Counted from the stretch's first letter, positions 22,139 to 34,339 are shown. The stretch is DNA of 64,000 nt from Pelobates cultripes (GCA_933207985.1 OW240921.1:94657339-94721338); one strand, 5' to 3'. The notes: generated by a model not told the origin, from the letters alone. Translations and numbers: made by a program.

Positions 22139-22642
22139 TTAAAGGACCACTCTATGCACCCAGACCACTTCAGCTTAATGAAGTGGTCTGGGTGCCAGGT
22201 CCCTCTAGGATTAACCCATTTTTTTTTTAAAACATAGCAGTTTCAGAGAAACTGCTATGTTTATAAATGGGTTAATCCAGCCCTCAAATCCTCTAGTGGC
22301 TGTCTCATTGACAGCCGCTAGAGGCGCTTGCGTGCTTCTCACTGTGAAAATCACAGTGAGAACACGCAAGCGTCCATAGGAAAGCATTGTAAATGCTTTC
22401 CTATGAGACCGGCTGAATGCGCGCACAGCTCCTGCGGCGCATGCGCATTCAGCCCAGAAGGAGGATCGGAGGCGGAGAGGAGGAGGAGAGCTCCCCACCC
22501 GGCGCTGGAAAAAAGGTAAGTTTAGCCCCTTTACTTGCCATCCAGCCCGATGGGAGTGGGACCCTGAGGGTGGCGGCACCCTCAGGGCACTATAGTGCCA
22601 GGAAAACGAGTATGTTTTCCTGGCACTATAGTGGTCCTTTAA
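22139..22642. mobile_element. TTAA MITE family I, complete, nested in a MITE in Tc1
   Basis: TTAA at 22139-22142 and 22639-22642. The left hairpin is CAGACCACTTCAGC / GAAGTGGTCTGGG. The right hairpin is GTGCCAGGAAAAC / GTTTTCCTGGCAC. Interior foldbacks include TCACTGTGAAAATCACAGTG and CATAGGAAAGCATT with its complement. Confidence 0.88.
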
Positions 22643-23524
22643 GCTTTCTAATTGAGGCAGTCAGGTGTTCGTTTAATATCTGTTGATATTCTGTTTGTAT
22701 TCTAACAAAATGTCCAGGTCCTCTGGCAGAAAAACAGCAACCACCATTTTTAACCGTGGGCTTTTCCATAGGGCTTCCTCTCTGCGTGCACCAAAACTAC
22801 CTCTGGTGTTAACTGCCAAAAAGCTGTATTTTAGTTCCATCCGATGACAGAACCCAATTCCACTTGAAGTTCCAGTAGTGTCTGGCAAACTGAAGATGCT
22901 TGAGTTCGATTTTGGATGAGAGTTAAGGCTTTTTTCTTGAGACCCTTCCAAATAACTTGTGGTGATGTAGGTGCTGTTAAATTGTAGTTTTGAAGACTTC
23001 TTGGCCCCAAGACGCAACTAACTTCTGCAATTCTGCATGTGTGATCCTTGGAGATATTTTGACCACTCGAACCAGTGTGTTGAGACAATGTAGACACACA
23101 TCTTCTCCCATTGTGATTCATAACATTTCCAGTTGACTGGAAGTTTTTAACTATTGCTCTTATGGTGGAATGTTTGCTATTTTCTTATAGCAACTTCCCA
23201 TTTTGTGATGCTCAACAACCTTTTAGAGCACATCACCGCTATATTCCTTGGTCTTACCTATTGTAATGAATGATGAAGGGAATTTGGTTTCTGTGTTACC
23301 TCAAATATATAAACCTGTGAAACAGGAAATCATGGTTGGACAATTTCTTGTTCCTAGTCAACCAGGTGTACTAGAAAACGTAAAATATCAATGGGAATAA
23401 ACTTCAAATAAATGTTTCTCCTGTGAATTCATAAGGTGCCAATAGTTGTGTCACACATATATTTAAAAAAGATTTTATTTGCTCATATTTACCAAGGGTG
23501 TCAATATAATAGAAGGGCACTGTA

Positions 23525-23678
23525 TTTGCAAAATTAACTGAATGAGGTCTCTGGGATAGAAAGTTACCCTTAGTGATATAAAAAAAAGTATTTTGCATCC
23601 AAGAATTGGAAGGAGTTTTGACTGTAAGAATAATAAATAGGATTAAATGTCTAGCTGGGCTGTGTTAATAGAAAAAGG
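23525..23678. other. Short flank
   Basis: AT-rich flank between the Tc1 element and the next MITE, with no feature. Confidence 0.3.
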
Positions 23679-24155
23679 TTAAAGGATCACTATAGGCACC
23701 CAGAACACTTCAGCTCAATGAAGTGGTCTGGGTGCCATGTCGCTCTAGTTTTTTAACCCTACAGCTGAAAACATAGCAGTTTCACTGAAGGTTAATCCAG
23801 CCTCTAGTGGCTGTCTCACTGACAGCCGCTAGAGGCGCTTCCGCGATTCTCACTGTGAAAATCACAGTGAGAAGACACTGGACGTCCATAGGAAAGCATT
23901 GATTAATGCTTTCCTATGGGTGGTTTGAATGCGCACGTGGCTCTTGCCGCGTATGCGCATTCGGATCTGACGTCGGCAGGGGGAGGAGAGTTCCCCAGCA
24001 CAGAGGGAGCCTGGCGCTAGATTAAGGTAAGTGGCAGAAGCGGTTTTAACCCACTCAGCCCAGGGGGAGGGAGGCCCTCAGGGTGGGGGAGACCTAATGA
24101 CCCTATAGTGCCAGGAAAACGAGTTTGTTTTCCTGACACTAAAGTGCTCCTTTAA
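23679..24155. mobile_element. TTAA MITE family I, complete copy
   Basis: TTAA at 23679-23682 and 24152-24155, with the same terminal hairpins and the TCACTGTGAAAATCACAGTG interior as at 22139-22642, in the same orientation. Confidence 0.87.
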
Positions 24156-25538
24156 CAGACCAGGGATTTCTTGTTTAACTAGCCATTGGCAGGTGAAAAT
24201 TCAGCAATGACAATTAAAAATGTACCCTTGGTGAGTGCTTCATTGATTCTCTCGGCTTGTAGTGGCGATCATTGTTTAAGTCTGCCTAGTTGCGCAGGAC
24301 TTATACTTTAGAGCCCTAATGTAGACAAAGGAGTTAATATTAATTTAGTGGGATATGCAGAATTAAATCATTAGGCAATGTATGCATGTGGATGCATTAA
24401 CCATAAGTATCATGGGAAATGTAGTAGCCATTTTTTGTCCTATTTTACATTTAACACATAAAAAAAAAATCCAAATCTAGTTGAACAGTTACTGCGTCTG
24501 AAACAATAGATTATAAAGCACTGTCCTCTGCCTTTGATATCCTCGCAATGATTTTTAAACCAACAACTACATTGCTCAACATATTTTTTTCCTGTAATCA
24601 ATTAGTTTTGTAAACTGTCTGGCCGCTAAATCAATACAGCAAAATCTGAACTGCTAAATGTACTTCTCTCCAGCTGTACTTGAAACGTGTGCTTTATAAA
24701 ATCTCTGCCTTGACGCAAGCTCAACATTTTTAACTTTGGAGTTCAATCAGTGTAAGGAGTTTGCCTTATAATTCAAAACTTTACAAAATAGCATAATAAG
24801 AGTTCTCCAGTATCATGTATAAAGATAAAATTACAAAAATGAGCAAATTAAGAGAAAATCACCATTTAACATTTCTAGAGACAAAATTTTTTTTAAAAAA
24901 GAAAACATCTATTTGAGGTTTTTTGGCCTCACATGTGTATCTCCAATCCATGCTCCTCTATGAGAAGCATCGGATTATACAAGAGGGCAGGCATGTTGAA
25001 GTCTTCAGATGTGGAGTGGGCAGCTTCAGTGGAAGAGTCTCAATAAAGGAAATCTTTATTTGACTTGAAATTTAATCAGCAAAGAGGGGGGGCTGTTGTT
25101 ACAGTGATAGGAGGGAACCTATATTATCAACAAATTGATAGTTATTTTTCAGGACTATGGGTTTCCTTTAAAAAAAAGTCTTCATTTGTAGAACCTGAAA
25201 TGAAGATTTTGGTTTTGAAACTGTGATGAACATTCCGATTATACCAAAGGTGTTTTCGTGATTTAAATTACGTTAAGTATCTTTTGAAATTCTGTGAGAG
25301 CCCAGTTTTTTATTTATTTTTAATGGTTTTGCTTTTTGAAAAGGATACTCGACCAGTTCAGTTTGTGTGGTATTATAGGATAATTCAGGGAGTTTAAACG
25401 CAGCTACTACATCTGAAAAAATTAGACTCAGCCCAATCCAAATCTGTAGGGCACAGCGCAATTCAAATCTGTAAGACATAGCACAATTCAAATTTGTAAG
25501 CCTCAGCACACCCAAGTTGACTTGTCAAGAGTCGTACA
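24156..25538. other. AT-rich noncoding stretch with a short tandem repeat
   Basis: No gene is seen. At about 25434-25510 a roughly 25-bp unit CAATTCAAATCTGTAAGACA... occurs three times with drift. Confidence 0.4.
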
Positions 25539-25652
25539 GCAGCATCACAAATAGGCAACATTTTGACACAGCTGGGTCTTTGTCATGTTTTAAAGATGTT
25601 CAAAGCTTGACAACATCACAGCTGGGGGAAAATATTGCCTAATTGTGATGCT
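25539..25652. mobile_element. Short foldback element
   Basis: The left arm AGCATCACAAATAGGCAACA and the right arm (ending TTGCCTAATTGTGATGCT) are inverted over about 35 bp, with a loop of about 40 bp. This looks like a MITE or hairpin remnant. No flanking duplication was identified. Confidence 0.6.
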
Positions 25653-27008
25653 AATATAATAATTCAAGATTTGAATTTTCTTTATATCAGGAAAAAATGG
25701 GACCCTGATGCAGCATGGATTTTAAAGAGGTAGAGCTGAATTTGTGCTGGGAATTAAAATAACTTAGTTTAAACAGAAGGAAGAGGAATACATCGAGAGC
25801 AGAGCTACGAAAAGAAAGAAAGCTACGAACCTGTAATAAATATGGAGTGGAATGTAAGGAAGTACTTTCTCCCAGTACATCTGTGAACAAAATAAAGGAA
25901 AATGGTCCTATCAGTGTACTGCTAAAAATATACATAATATCATATTATGTTTATATTTTGATGCACATTGATTGGCCCATTTCCTTGCCTTTTCGATTTG
26001 CTCTTTTGATTCCGGATTGACATTCGGCAGAGCCGAACTGACATCCAACCGTATTTCGGCTTTTTCTAAAAATGTTCTATCTTCAGAAAAAATGATTTGG
26101 CAGAACTGAACTTTCTCACCGTTCACCAGTCTTGTACTGTACATGTGATGGTATTGTACAGAGTGTGTGTGGGGTAATGTTAACATGTGAGTTTGGTTAG
26201 GTGTCTGTATGTATGTAAATTCCGGAGAGTTTGTGATGGGTAGAATCTGTGTTTGTATGTATGTAGGTGTCAGAGGGTAGGTAGGTAGACTTTAGAATAT
26301 AAACATGTTTGATCAGGTAAATAAAAGAAACTGATAATGCAGTATATGACGTGTCATGCATATAATTAATATATATCACATCAATGTCTCGGTATGGTCA
26401 TTCAGTATGCAATAAATATTGAATATGATCTAAGAGCACCCAGTAGAAGGTATAAAGATGGCTGTAGCAGCAGTGGAGGCAAAATGATGCGGAGATGGAG
26501 AGCAATAGTCACCTCCATTCAAAGTCTGTGTTGCAAAAATCAATTGTGTGGAAAGCTTACTAAAGAAGTGACATTAAAACCAAGAGGTTTTAATGCCAAC
26601 CTGAGGGGGGTGGGGAGGGAGGGGCAGCGAGGGGAGATTATTTGACTCCGCAGTAAATGATTGGTCACTTTAGTTTAGGCTATCTCTGTGGAATGTGGTC
26701 AGTGGGTTTTAGAACTGAACAAAATACAGAAGAATGTAACAGAGTATCTGTTTAATACTCTGGGAGACTGACATCAAAATAGATGGAAAATAATTATATA
26801 AATTAACATAAGTCTACTTCACCACACGTTTGGCATCTGTAGGTGGGTGGCAATTAGAATGAATTCTATTAACATTTGAGTTTATTACCAATAATGTGGT
26901 ATTACCAACACACTTACAGCATTATTTAAAGTCAGAATTTAAAGTGAATTTCAAATTTAAGGGTAGAGAGCTGAACTAACAGCATAGTTGCCTTACAGAA
27001 TTTTAACC
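25653..27008. other. Noncoding stretch with GTAT microsatellite
   Basis: GTATGTAT-type tracts lie at 26160-26290. A 91-codon minus ORF at 25911-26186 has no domain I can name. A copy of the AATTCAAAGTGAATTT family occupies about 26927-27006. Confidence 0.4.
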
Positions 27009-27510
27009 TTAAAGGGACACTCCAGTCCCCTAGAACTGTTTAGCTTGCTGAAAAGCTTTATGTATCAAGAGTGTGTCCTGTTTTTTTTTCATTTTGAAAA
27101 TAGTGCAGATTTCAATAGAAATTGACACTTTTGTAAATTAATCCTGTTACACCACCCTGGCTGTCAATCAGACAGTCCTGTTACTTCCTGGTTTGGTTAG
27201 CTCAGTGGAGCTAAAAATCAAGAAGCAGCAATTGCTCAGAGCACCTGCCTCGCAAAGACTTCTCATTGAGCTGCATTGGGAAGTCAGTGATTTTATTAAC
27301 GACACGGAGGCTCCTATTATGCTGCATTCTTTCCTTTATTTCCCTCAGCAGCAAAGAAAGAAACATAACATTAACTCAGTATGATAACAATAAATAGCAT
27401 GAGAAGTATATCTTCCTAGCAACAGTAACAGCCAATCAGATTCCACTCTCCAGATTAAGCGGTGCTCAGTAAACAAATTCCTCTTTCTTTGCTGCTCCCT
27501 CAGTTAAGTA
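27009..27510. mobile_element. TTAA element fragment with CTCCAGTCCCCTAGAAC end
   Basis: It starts TTAAAGGGACACTCCAGTCC at a TTAA, in the style of families I-III but with its own sequence. GCAGCAAAGAAAGAA near 27350 is mirrored by CTTTCTTTGCTGC near 27485. The right terminus is not clear. Confidence 0.45.
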
Positions 27511-27659
27511 TACCATGTCTGGCTGTTTTTTTAACTATGATCTTTTTCTTGATATTCTCCTTATTGTGTAGTTTTATAGCATAAGTCCATATTTATTTAC
27601 TGTTTATCATTGATTGATTATTCATTTTAACTGTATTTAATTATTCTACTTTAGTGTTT

Positions 27660-28374
27660 TATTTTCTATTTTAGTGTTTATTTGGATATAAATGTGTATT
27701 GCTATCATTCATGTAGCCTTGTTTTAATCTGTTTCTACTATTGTTCTATTGTTTTTTTCCCCTGGACCTCCCTGGCCCAATCTTATATCCCTCTGGGCTC
27801 AGGGACGTTGTTAGGGACTCTATTCCTCCATTCGGCACTTTCGCGACACCTTTCGTTTAAATTGAGTTTCGTCAATTTAGTCCACGTTTGGGAGTTGTTC
27901 CATGCGAACGCGACTTTCAAACTAACGTGGCATTTGGGACTTTTGCCACGAAGGCTGTATTCGGGAGTTTTCACCATGAACGCGGTATTCTGGAGTTTTA
28001 GTTTTTCCCGACCACATTCAGTACTCTGGTTTGTGTATATTTGCCATTCGAGGCGACGTTCATATTTGCGGTAGCCATTTTATTGTTTTTTTCCCCACGT
28101 TTTTTCGCTAGCTCTGTTCCAAACTGCCTGATTTCGGAGTTGGGGTTTAGCTTTAGTGGTGGTCGGACGGCTCTTGTGTTTCTCTGTGATTTATTACTGT
28201 GAGTAAACTTTTATTCCCATTACCTGTGTCCTTTGTGGGTTACTCAACACTGTTTTGTTTAGGTTATATACTTAATTCTTTCCTTGCTATGAGAAAAATG
28301 AAATCTGACAGGGATCTCGCAACTCCCTCTGGGTCTGTAACTCCTGTTCAGATTGACTTCCAAAAATTTTCAAG
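27660..28374 (+). mobile_element. Retroelement-like leader with an open frame, split by an L1-like insertion
   Basis: This is a pyrimidine-rich segment with unusually many CpG and TTCG/GCGAA motifs for this window (27810-28080). It leads to an ATG at 28290 that opens a frame continuing into the insertion site at 28374. The same frame resumes after the insertion at 30726 for a further 17 or so codons to a stop. It has the look of an LTR or leader plus Gag start, but I cannot name the family. Confidence 0.35.
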
Positions 28375-30712
28375 GGGGGGCGGGGCTGGGCTGCCGGGTC
28401 GACTGGACGCCATGTACATGGGCTCCAGCACTAACCCAAGCCAAAAGGCGTACGAAACCAGTCCTGGCTGCTTAAAAGTCGGACATCACGACAGCAATGC
28501 ACAGAGAGTGATCCCGGCACATCGCAGCCGCCGACATTAAACATATCGCAAGCTGGGCCAGCAACGGAGGACGTGCGCGGACTACACATGGCAGAGCACA
28601 AGACCGCCCGCGACCGCAACACGCAGCAAGAAGCCGCAAAGAGGCACAACCCATGAGACACCCGAGCGGGAGATACCGCACAGATGAAACTCCTGGGTGG
28701 AGGCTCACCCCAGGCCCGGGGTGCGGTGCTGGCCCCCCTCCCCCCCTTGGCCGACTGGGATTATCCCGGCCATATGGCGGCGACCCGCGACACGATGGGT
28801 GCCCCCGCGTGGAGCGCGCGCTTGCCGCCTACACTGGCAAAGGCTGTGGAAGGACCAGCAAGCCAGCAGAAGAAGACACAGACACGGAGGGGAGAAAAAA
28901 GCATTGGTAGAGTGACATGCAGATCCCAAACTGCTCATTGCCTGAAAAAACGGCCCACCAACGGCCTGGATGAGAGGATCGGGAACTGACACTGGGAAGT
29001 TCACCAGCACTGATACGGAGGCGCTTCAATACAGCTTCACTCACCCAGAGGGCCGCAGCACAACTTAACATGGGGGACTGGCATGGGCGGCTCGGGCAGG
29101 CCCAGACAACACTGAGCGCCGGGCAGAACACCCGCGCGGCTCTCATGCCGACCGGAACAGTGAGTACCCCGATCTCCGGGTAAGGGGGGGGGGCCCCGGA
29201 GGATCTTGTCCCCACTGTCGTGAGCCCTGTGAGGCGGGAGTGCGCTGACCTGCCGGCAGACCGGTGGCCGGGGGGTTGGTGTACCAGCATTAAGTGTGAG
29301 GCCGACACTGGGAGAGACACGGGGGTGCCCGCTCCATGGGGAACAAAGTGATGCTGGGGAGGTGCGGGGGGCGGGAAGGCCAGGGACTTTGTGGTGGGGT
29401 CCAGTGGATAATCTCAGCCCCTGAGTACCCACAGTGCCACGGAAGACCCGGCCGGTGGGTGGGGGCCGATGTGGGAAAAATGGGTGGAGGCACGGCGACC
29501 TGAGGACTGCACCGCAGCTGAGACATGTGAGGCCTCCCGCAGACTGCCATACAGCGCCCGCACAAGTTATATCTATATATATATATGTAACATGTATATG
29601 TATGTGGGTTTTTTTTTTTTATATGCCCTGATATGTGCACCCTATACCTCTGCATGATATCACTGAGCGCCACGCACTATGCAACTAAGGCTCTAACATG
29701 TGATTTACAATGATACTGCAGGGACTGTATACCAATAGTGATGTCCCTGTTCGGTCCGCCCCCTATGTCATCATTGAGTAAACTTTGACTCTGTACCTCA
29801 CAGTCAGCAGACACATTCCAGCCAATCAGCAGCAGACCCTCCCTTCCAGACCTTCCCACCTCCTGGACAGCATCCATTTTACATTCATTGTGAAGCTGCA
29901 TTCTTAGTGAGCTGTCCAGGAGGAGGAGTTTACTCATTGATGACGAATAGGGGGCGGACTGAACAGCGCATATGTTCGCCATCCGCAGCGATCCATTCGG
30001 CGAACCGTTCGGGACATCACTATATACCAACTATAGATTAAGTTAAGTTACCTGGGTAAAAAGCCAATAGCCAACCTTTACGCATCTATCAGATGATGCT
30101 CATGCCCTTTGCCTACCTAATATTGCATGATTGCTGCTTTGCACAATGGATATTTACATGTCAAGGCTTCAGACAGGAACTATATGCGCGCATTCCATGC
30201 TACGCACCAGCATACTTGCTCAGTATATTAACTGCACTATATGTCGGACCATGCAGCCTTTAGTTTAAAAGTGACTAGGAATATATTAGAGCGCTCATTC
30301 ATGCAACGGCCCATACCGTACCACACTTTTAAGCAGATATATGAGCTTATATACAGTGCATACAGGTTTTTTGTTGTTTCTTTTATTAGTTTTCTTTATA
30401 TCTCCAAACAAGGTATATTAGTGTTCAAGCCCACAAAGCGCTGCTATAAGATACATAACCATGAAGCTTAACACCCACGTGAAGCTAACCTACTATGTTA
30501 CATTAGTTCATTATGTGCAGTCTGTGTTGTAATACATACAAAAAGTTTATGTACGTTCATATGTTCTGATCAATTCGCCTCTGCGCAGGTGATAATCTAC
30601 ATTTACCCTTATAAACCGATAATTAAGCCTCTGCGTAGGCGACTGTTCGCTTTAATGAAAATCTGTCTGACGTGAGAACTCAAGACACGATACCAATAAA
30701 CATATTTAAAAC
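28375..30712 (+). mobile_element. L1-like, ORF-less retroposed insertion
   Basis: The insertion starts GGGGGGCGGGGCTGGGC and ends with AATAAA (30695-30700) and a short A-rich tail. It is flanked by 13-bp direct repeats AAAAATTTTCAAG (28362-28374) and AAAACTTTTCAAG (30713-30725), 12 of 13 identical. The first roughly 1.2 kb is GC- and CpG-rich like an L1 5' UTR, and the rest is AT-rich like a 3' UTR. No ORF1 or reverse transcriptase is present, so this is an internally deleted or non-autonomous copy mobilised by a LINE. A hAT-type MITE sits inside it. Confidence 0.65.
29736..30022. mobile_element. hAT-type foldback MITE, copy 2
   Basis: The termini TAGTGATGTCC and GGACATCACTA are flanked by a perfect 8-bp duplication TATACCAA (29728-29735 and 30023-30030). 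It is 287 bp because much of one arm is deleted. The central loop is the exact reverse complement of the loop in the copy at 7621-8021, while the arm order appears unchanged. Confidence 0.92.
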
Positions 30713-30725
30713 AAAACTTTTCAAG

Positions 30726-32091
30726 TATGTCTGGAGATAAAGCGGATCTCTCCCAGTCAATGTATTCTGAGCTCTGCTAAACCTATGTTAAAACTAAACA
30801 AACTGTTGCAAGACAGATAATTATGTTAGCATGTTATCCGTAATAAAAGAGCAAAGAATCTCGCATTATTTTATTTTTTTCAAAACTCAGCTAAACTACC
30901 TTAACTTAAACATCCATTCTGGTTGTGTCTACACACTTCAATGGGTATATTGGTAAACTAGTCAGTGCATTACATACATAATAAGATCTTTGAACGAATT
31001 GAAAGGTTGTAAGTTCTGATGCACCATTAACCCTAGAACGTGCCCCACTCGATATGTTCCGTAATGGAATCCAGAAACTTCACTTGTTGTGAGCTAATAG
31101 GAGTACAATATGCTAATCTCTAGAAAAGAAGAGAGTTAAAATACACAGTTTTTAAAGATCTGTAGATCATAGAAAAACAATAGAGTAATAAAATGAACTA
31201 CTCCTATAAAAAAACTCACTAGAAGCTTGAATATAGATAGATTCAGACCATGAAAAGCGATTTGTAACATTGATGAACAACGCAAATAAAATCAAGTCTT
31301 ATCACTGATATGAAATGAATTTGAGCATTAAGTAGGTATTGGGGGAGTTTATTAATGCCCCCCTATATTTCTTTGTTTATAACCTAAATCAAATATGATA
31401 ATAAATTAAACTAGAATGAATCCTTGTGTTCCGCACATTACTTTATTATGTGTGATTAAATAAATGTATGAAAAACAACCTTATAAAATTTGTTAAGGTA
31501 ATAGTTTAAAATGTTTTTATTTTAATTGTTTATGGTGACATTACTCACTATTTTCCTAATTTAATATAAATGTATAAAGTCAAAACAGAGTAACTTACAC
31601 TTGGGTCTGGTTACCATTTATGATGTATCTGACGTGTCAATAATTTTTGGAAGAGTTTCAGATTGCTTGGCCAGAGAATTCTCATAATATGTCATTGTTT
31701 ATTAATGATTGTTTCCAGTGAAATTCCACCACAGCCTTTATAAGCATTGCATTAAGGTTTTATCCTTATGAAATGTTCATTATTTTTTTCGGGGGGAAAG
31801 GAGGAGGGGGTGACAAAGCTGCTCTAATGCCTGCATGTGTGTCGAAAATGTCAGTTTACCTCCCTCCTTCCAAACAGTAATGAAGGTTTTGATGGGTTAT
31901 AACATTCCTACAGTTAGGGAGGGGGTAGGAGTGAAAACACCTTTATTTTAGAAATATATGACTAACTATATGTATGCATGTAGAGATTATGTGGATATGT
32001 AAACATGTTTTTTACATTCTGTTGCCACTTTCAGTAAGCTGTTCTGTTCCTAATGCCTTCAGGGTTATGATAAATACCTATAAGCAGGCCC
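30726..32091. other. AT-rich noncoding stretch
   Basis: I see no repeats or genes after the first 50 bases. Around 31690-31920 is a mixed-composition block (CATTGCATTAAGGTTTTATC ... GACAAAGCTGCTCTAATGCC) unlike the surrounding repeats. It could be a conserved noncoding element, but that is only an impression. Confidence 0.35.
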
Positions 32092-32385
32092 GGACTGGCC
32101 AGTGGGCCGCGATGGCCATGGGCCGAGGCCGACAGGGGAGATAAAGAGTTCTCCCCTAATGGCCCATGCAGAGCCGGCAGTACGAGAAGACCCGGTGAGC
32201 TCTGACTTGCAGCTCTGCCGGGTTCCTCTCGCGCGGTCGGAGCGTTGCAGCGGTTACCATGGCAACACTCTGATCTCACGAGAGTGAACTCTAGCCCTGC
32301 AGGCTAAGGTTCACTCACCACTAGGACCACCAGGGATGGCAGCACGGTCCCCCTCCCAGGCATAAGCTCACTGAAACTCACTATG
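32092..32385. mobile_element. GGCCCGGACTGGCC / CTCGCGAGAG-type repeat
   Basis: It starts GGCCCGGACTGGCCAGTGGG and includes GCGGTTACCATGGCAACAC, GAGAGTGAACTCTAGCC and ACTAGGACCACCAGGGATGG. These are shared with 44270-44440 and, inverted, with 9945-10090. Confidence 0.65.
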
Positions 32386-32720
32386 TAAATGACACTTATG
32401 TATACATCAAATTGTGGTGAAATGACAGCTGAAAAAAAGTTGGGAGAAATAATCAGTTTGGGAAAAAATACAAAATAAATTGTTTTACAAAACAGTTATT
32501 TTGGCCTAAAATGTTGCATTTCATTGTGATGCAGAAAATAATTCTCAGCATTATGGTGTGCAGCCACCACAAGTCATTGACTTAAAAGGCCTAGAGGGTT
32601 TCAGCACTTTGTGGCGATGGAGTGAAAGTGAGACAATATTTTTAAAATTATGTTTAAAACTTTCACAAATTGTTATTTGCACATATCTCGCACAACCAGC
32701 CAGCCAGCCAGCATACACAT

Positions 32721-32796
32721 CACACACCACATGCATTACACACATCACACATAGCCACCACACACCACATGCATTACACACATCACACATAGCCAA
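32721..32796. repeat. Two tandem copies of a 38-bp unit
   Basis: CACACACCACATGCATTACA... repeats after exactly 38 bases with almost no difference. It is preceded by CAGC/CCAG tetramers at 32697-32712. Confidence 0.9.
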
Positions 32797-34169
32797 CACT
32801 CACTATTGGGGGTCAAAGGGTGAAAAACTATTACAAGGTGTCTAGGGAAGGGCCCCAATAATATACACTATTACAACATAATTCCAATGAAGTTGTTATT
32901 GTGCCCGGAGCGCCCTTTAATCTAAGAACAAATTACCCTGTCTTTCTATCTTATCTTCAAGAGGTATTCTACTAAAAACTATTTTTTATTTTTATTTTTA
33001 TTTTAGTTTTGGAAATGTGAAAGTTATATATGTCCTACACTTTTGCATTTTATTTCTTCAATTCACAACGATATATTATCTGGTGAATAGCTCCCTTTGT
33101 GGGCTCAGATCAACACCCAACGTAAAATGTGATGCCGTTTTTTTTTTAAATACCAAGTCAGAGGCAGCACAGACAGTTATTGATCTGTTATTTAAATACT
33201 AAGAAATTTATATTTCCTTTTAATTTGTCCTTCTATGCTTGCGGCTGAAACCACTACCTCCAATGCCGCGTGTACCTTATTTATTATTGAAGACTATGAT
33301 TTAGTGGCTCTTTAACACATTCGTTGAAAGCAGGCTGTGCAAACTCACAGTGCAATTATAAATACTTAATTTTATCTGACAGTTTTATGAACTAATATAG
33401 ACATACTTTTATGTATCCTGTATTTGCCGTTGGTGCACAAGAATTTTTAAGTATATGCTCAGATTTTTACATGAGGCATTACAGTATTTTAAAGCAGTAA
33501 TTTTACCACCAATTGTCTAATCATATTTACCTACTTATCCATCTGACGACGACGCACACCTTTGATATATACATTGTTATAGTTAATCTTTGGCATTAGT
33601 AATCTGGCTGGTGGAGGTGGGGCTGTGTGGGTAGCTCATGGCCAAACAGCTATGGTCAAGTCACTCCAAAATTATTAGACGAAGTACTGAGGATTGCGCT
33701 TGTAGAGTAGTATAACCATAACCACTACATTGGCATGTGGTACTTATAGTACCTAAACTGCTCCTTTAATAAATATTTCTGTGTATGAGACTGGTAGATC
33801 TGACACAGACAGTTTCACAGAGGTGCATCAGTGCTGAGAGATTCCTTGCTTGTGATTTGAGCACAGAGTAACCACACGCACAGAAACATAGGTAAAAGAT
33901 GCACATTAACCTGTTATATGACTGTTTGTACCTCAGATGCATTGAATATACTAGCATGATATGACATACACAAGCTGATTACACTGCTAATGTATACGGC
34001 AGGATACAATTCTACAAGAACTGCTTCACTGGTGTGGAATTTGTTTAATAATCTACTTGTCCAAGAGACTAAAGTGGTAGGCCAATCTACTTGTCAAACC
34101 ATCTACTTCTCTTGACACATATAATAATTTTCGATTTGGGCTCCTATCTAGAGCTTTAAACAATTACGG
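32797..34169. other. AT-rich noncoding stretch with MITE end
   Basis: No gene is seen. A TTAA MITE right end (CCATAACCACTACATTGGCA ... CTGCTCCTTTAA) lies at about 33700-33769; its other end is not recognisable. Confidence 0.4.
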
Positions 34170-34330
34170 CGTTATTCAACAAACTTAAAATTTGTGTGGC
34201 TCAAGTGCAAATGGAAAAACTGAGATATAAAAAAAAAACGGATCTTGGAAAACTCTTGAACTCAGCTACTCACAACCTTTACTAATTTATAAGTAAGTTT
34301 TTCCATTCAAATTTAATTTGTGAAAATTCA
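34170..34330. repeat. AATTCAAAGTGAATTT foldback family, diverged copy
   Basis: It has left and right AAATTTG- and AAATTTAATTTG-type arms and a closing AGTGACTAACCCTG, the same layout as 61157-61290. Confidence 0.4.
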
Positions 34331-34339
34331 GAGTGTAGT

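Larger units (their letters stand above)
21633..23262 (-). pseudogene. Tc1-like DD34E transposase pseudogene
   Basis: Tc1 transposases bind the terminal repeats and cut and paste the element at TA. In one minus-strand frame the N-terminal part shows GKTKEYSGDVL, VVEHHKMG, CYKKIA and SPRITHAELQKLV, which match the DNA-binding half. The catalytic core shows VLSSDGTKIQLFG (catalytic D codon at 22839-22841) and, beyond the MITE insertion, SSDLNPMENLWGKLKRRV (catalytic E codon at 21816-21818). Several in-frame stops and a 685-bp insertion break the gene. The protein cannot be made. Confidence 0.88.
21411..23524 (-). mobile_element. Tc1-like transposon, dead, carrying nested MITEs
   Basis: The termini are TACAGCGCCCTCCAATAATA and, at the other end, the complement of TACAGTGCCCTTCTATTATA, with flanking TA at 21411-21412 and 23523-23524. 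The interior encodes a Tc1/mariner transposase on the minus strand. Without the inserted MITEs (21958-22642) the element is about 1.4 kb, a usual Tc1 size. Confidence 0.9.

Noticed and set aside
22831..23121. 96- and 114-codon ORFs within the Tc1-like element
   Set aside because: The Tc1 transposase motifs are in a different frame, which has stops; these open frames are shadows of it.
25911..26186. 91-codon minus-strand ORF with a lysine/glutamate-rich end
   Set aside because: The sequence looks protein-like in places, but I could assign no family and saw no other coding signal nearby.
28431..29673. Overlapping ORFs in a GC-rich region, resembling a CpG-island gene
   Set aside because: High GC lowers stop frequency. 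The frames overlap on both strands, have no domain, and lie inside an L1-like insertion.
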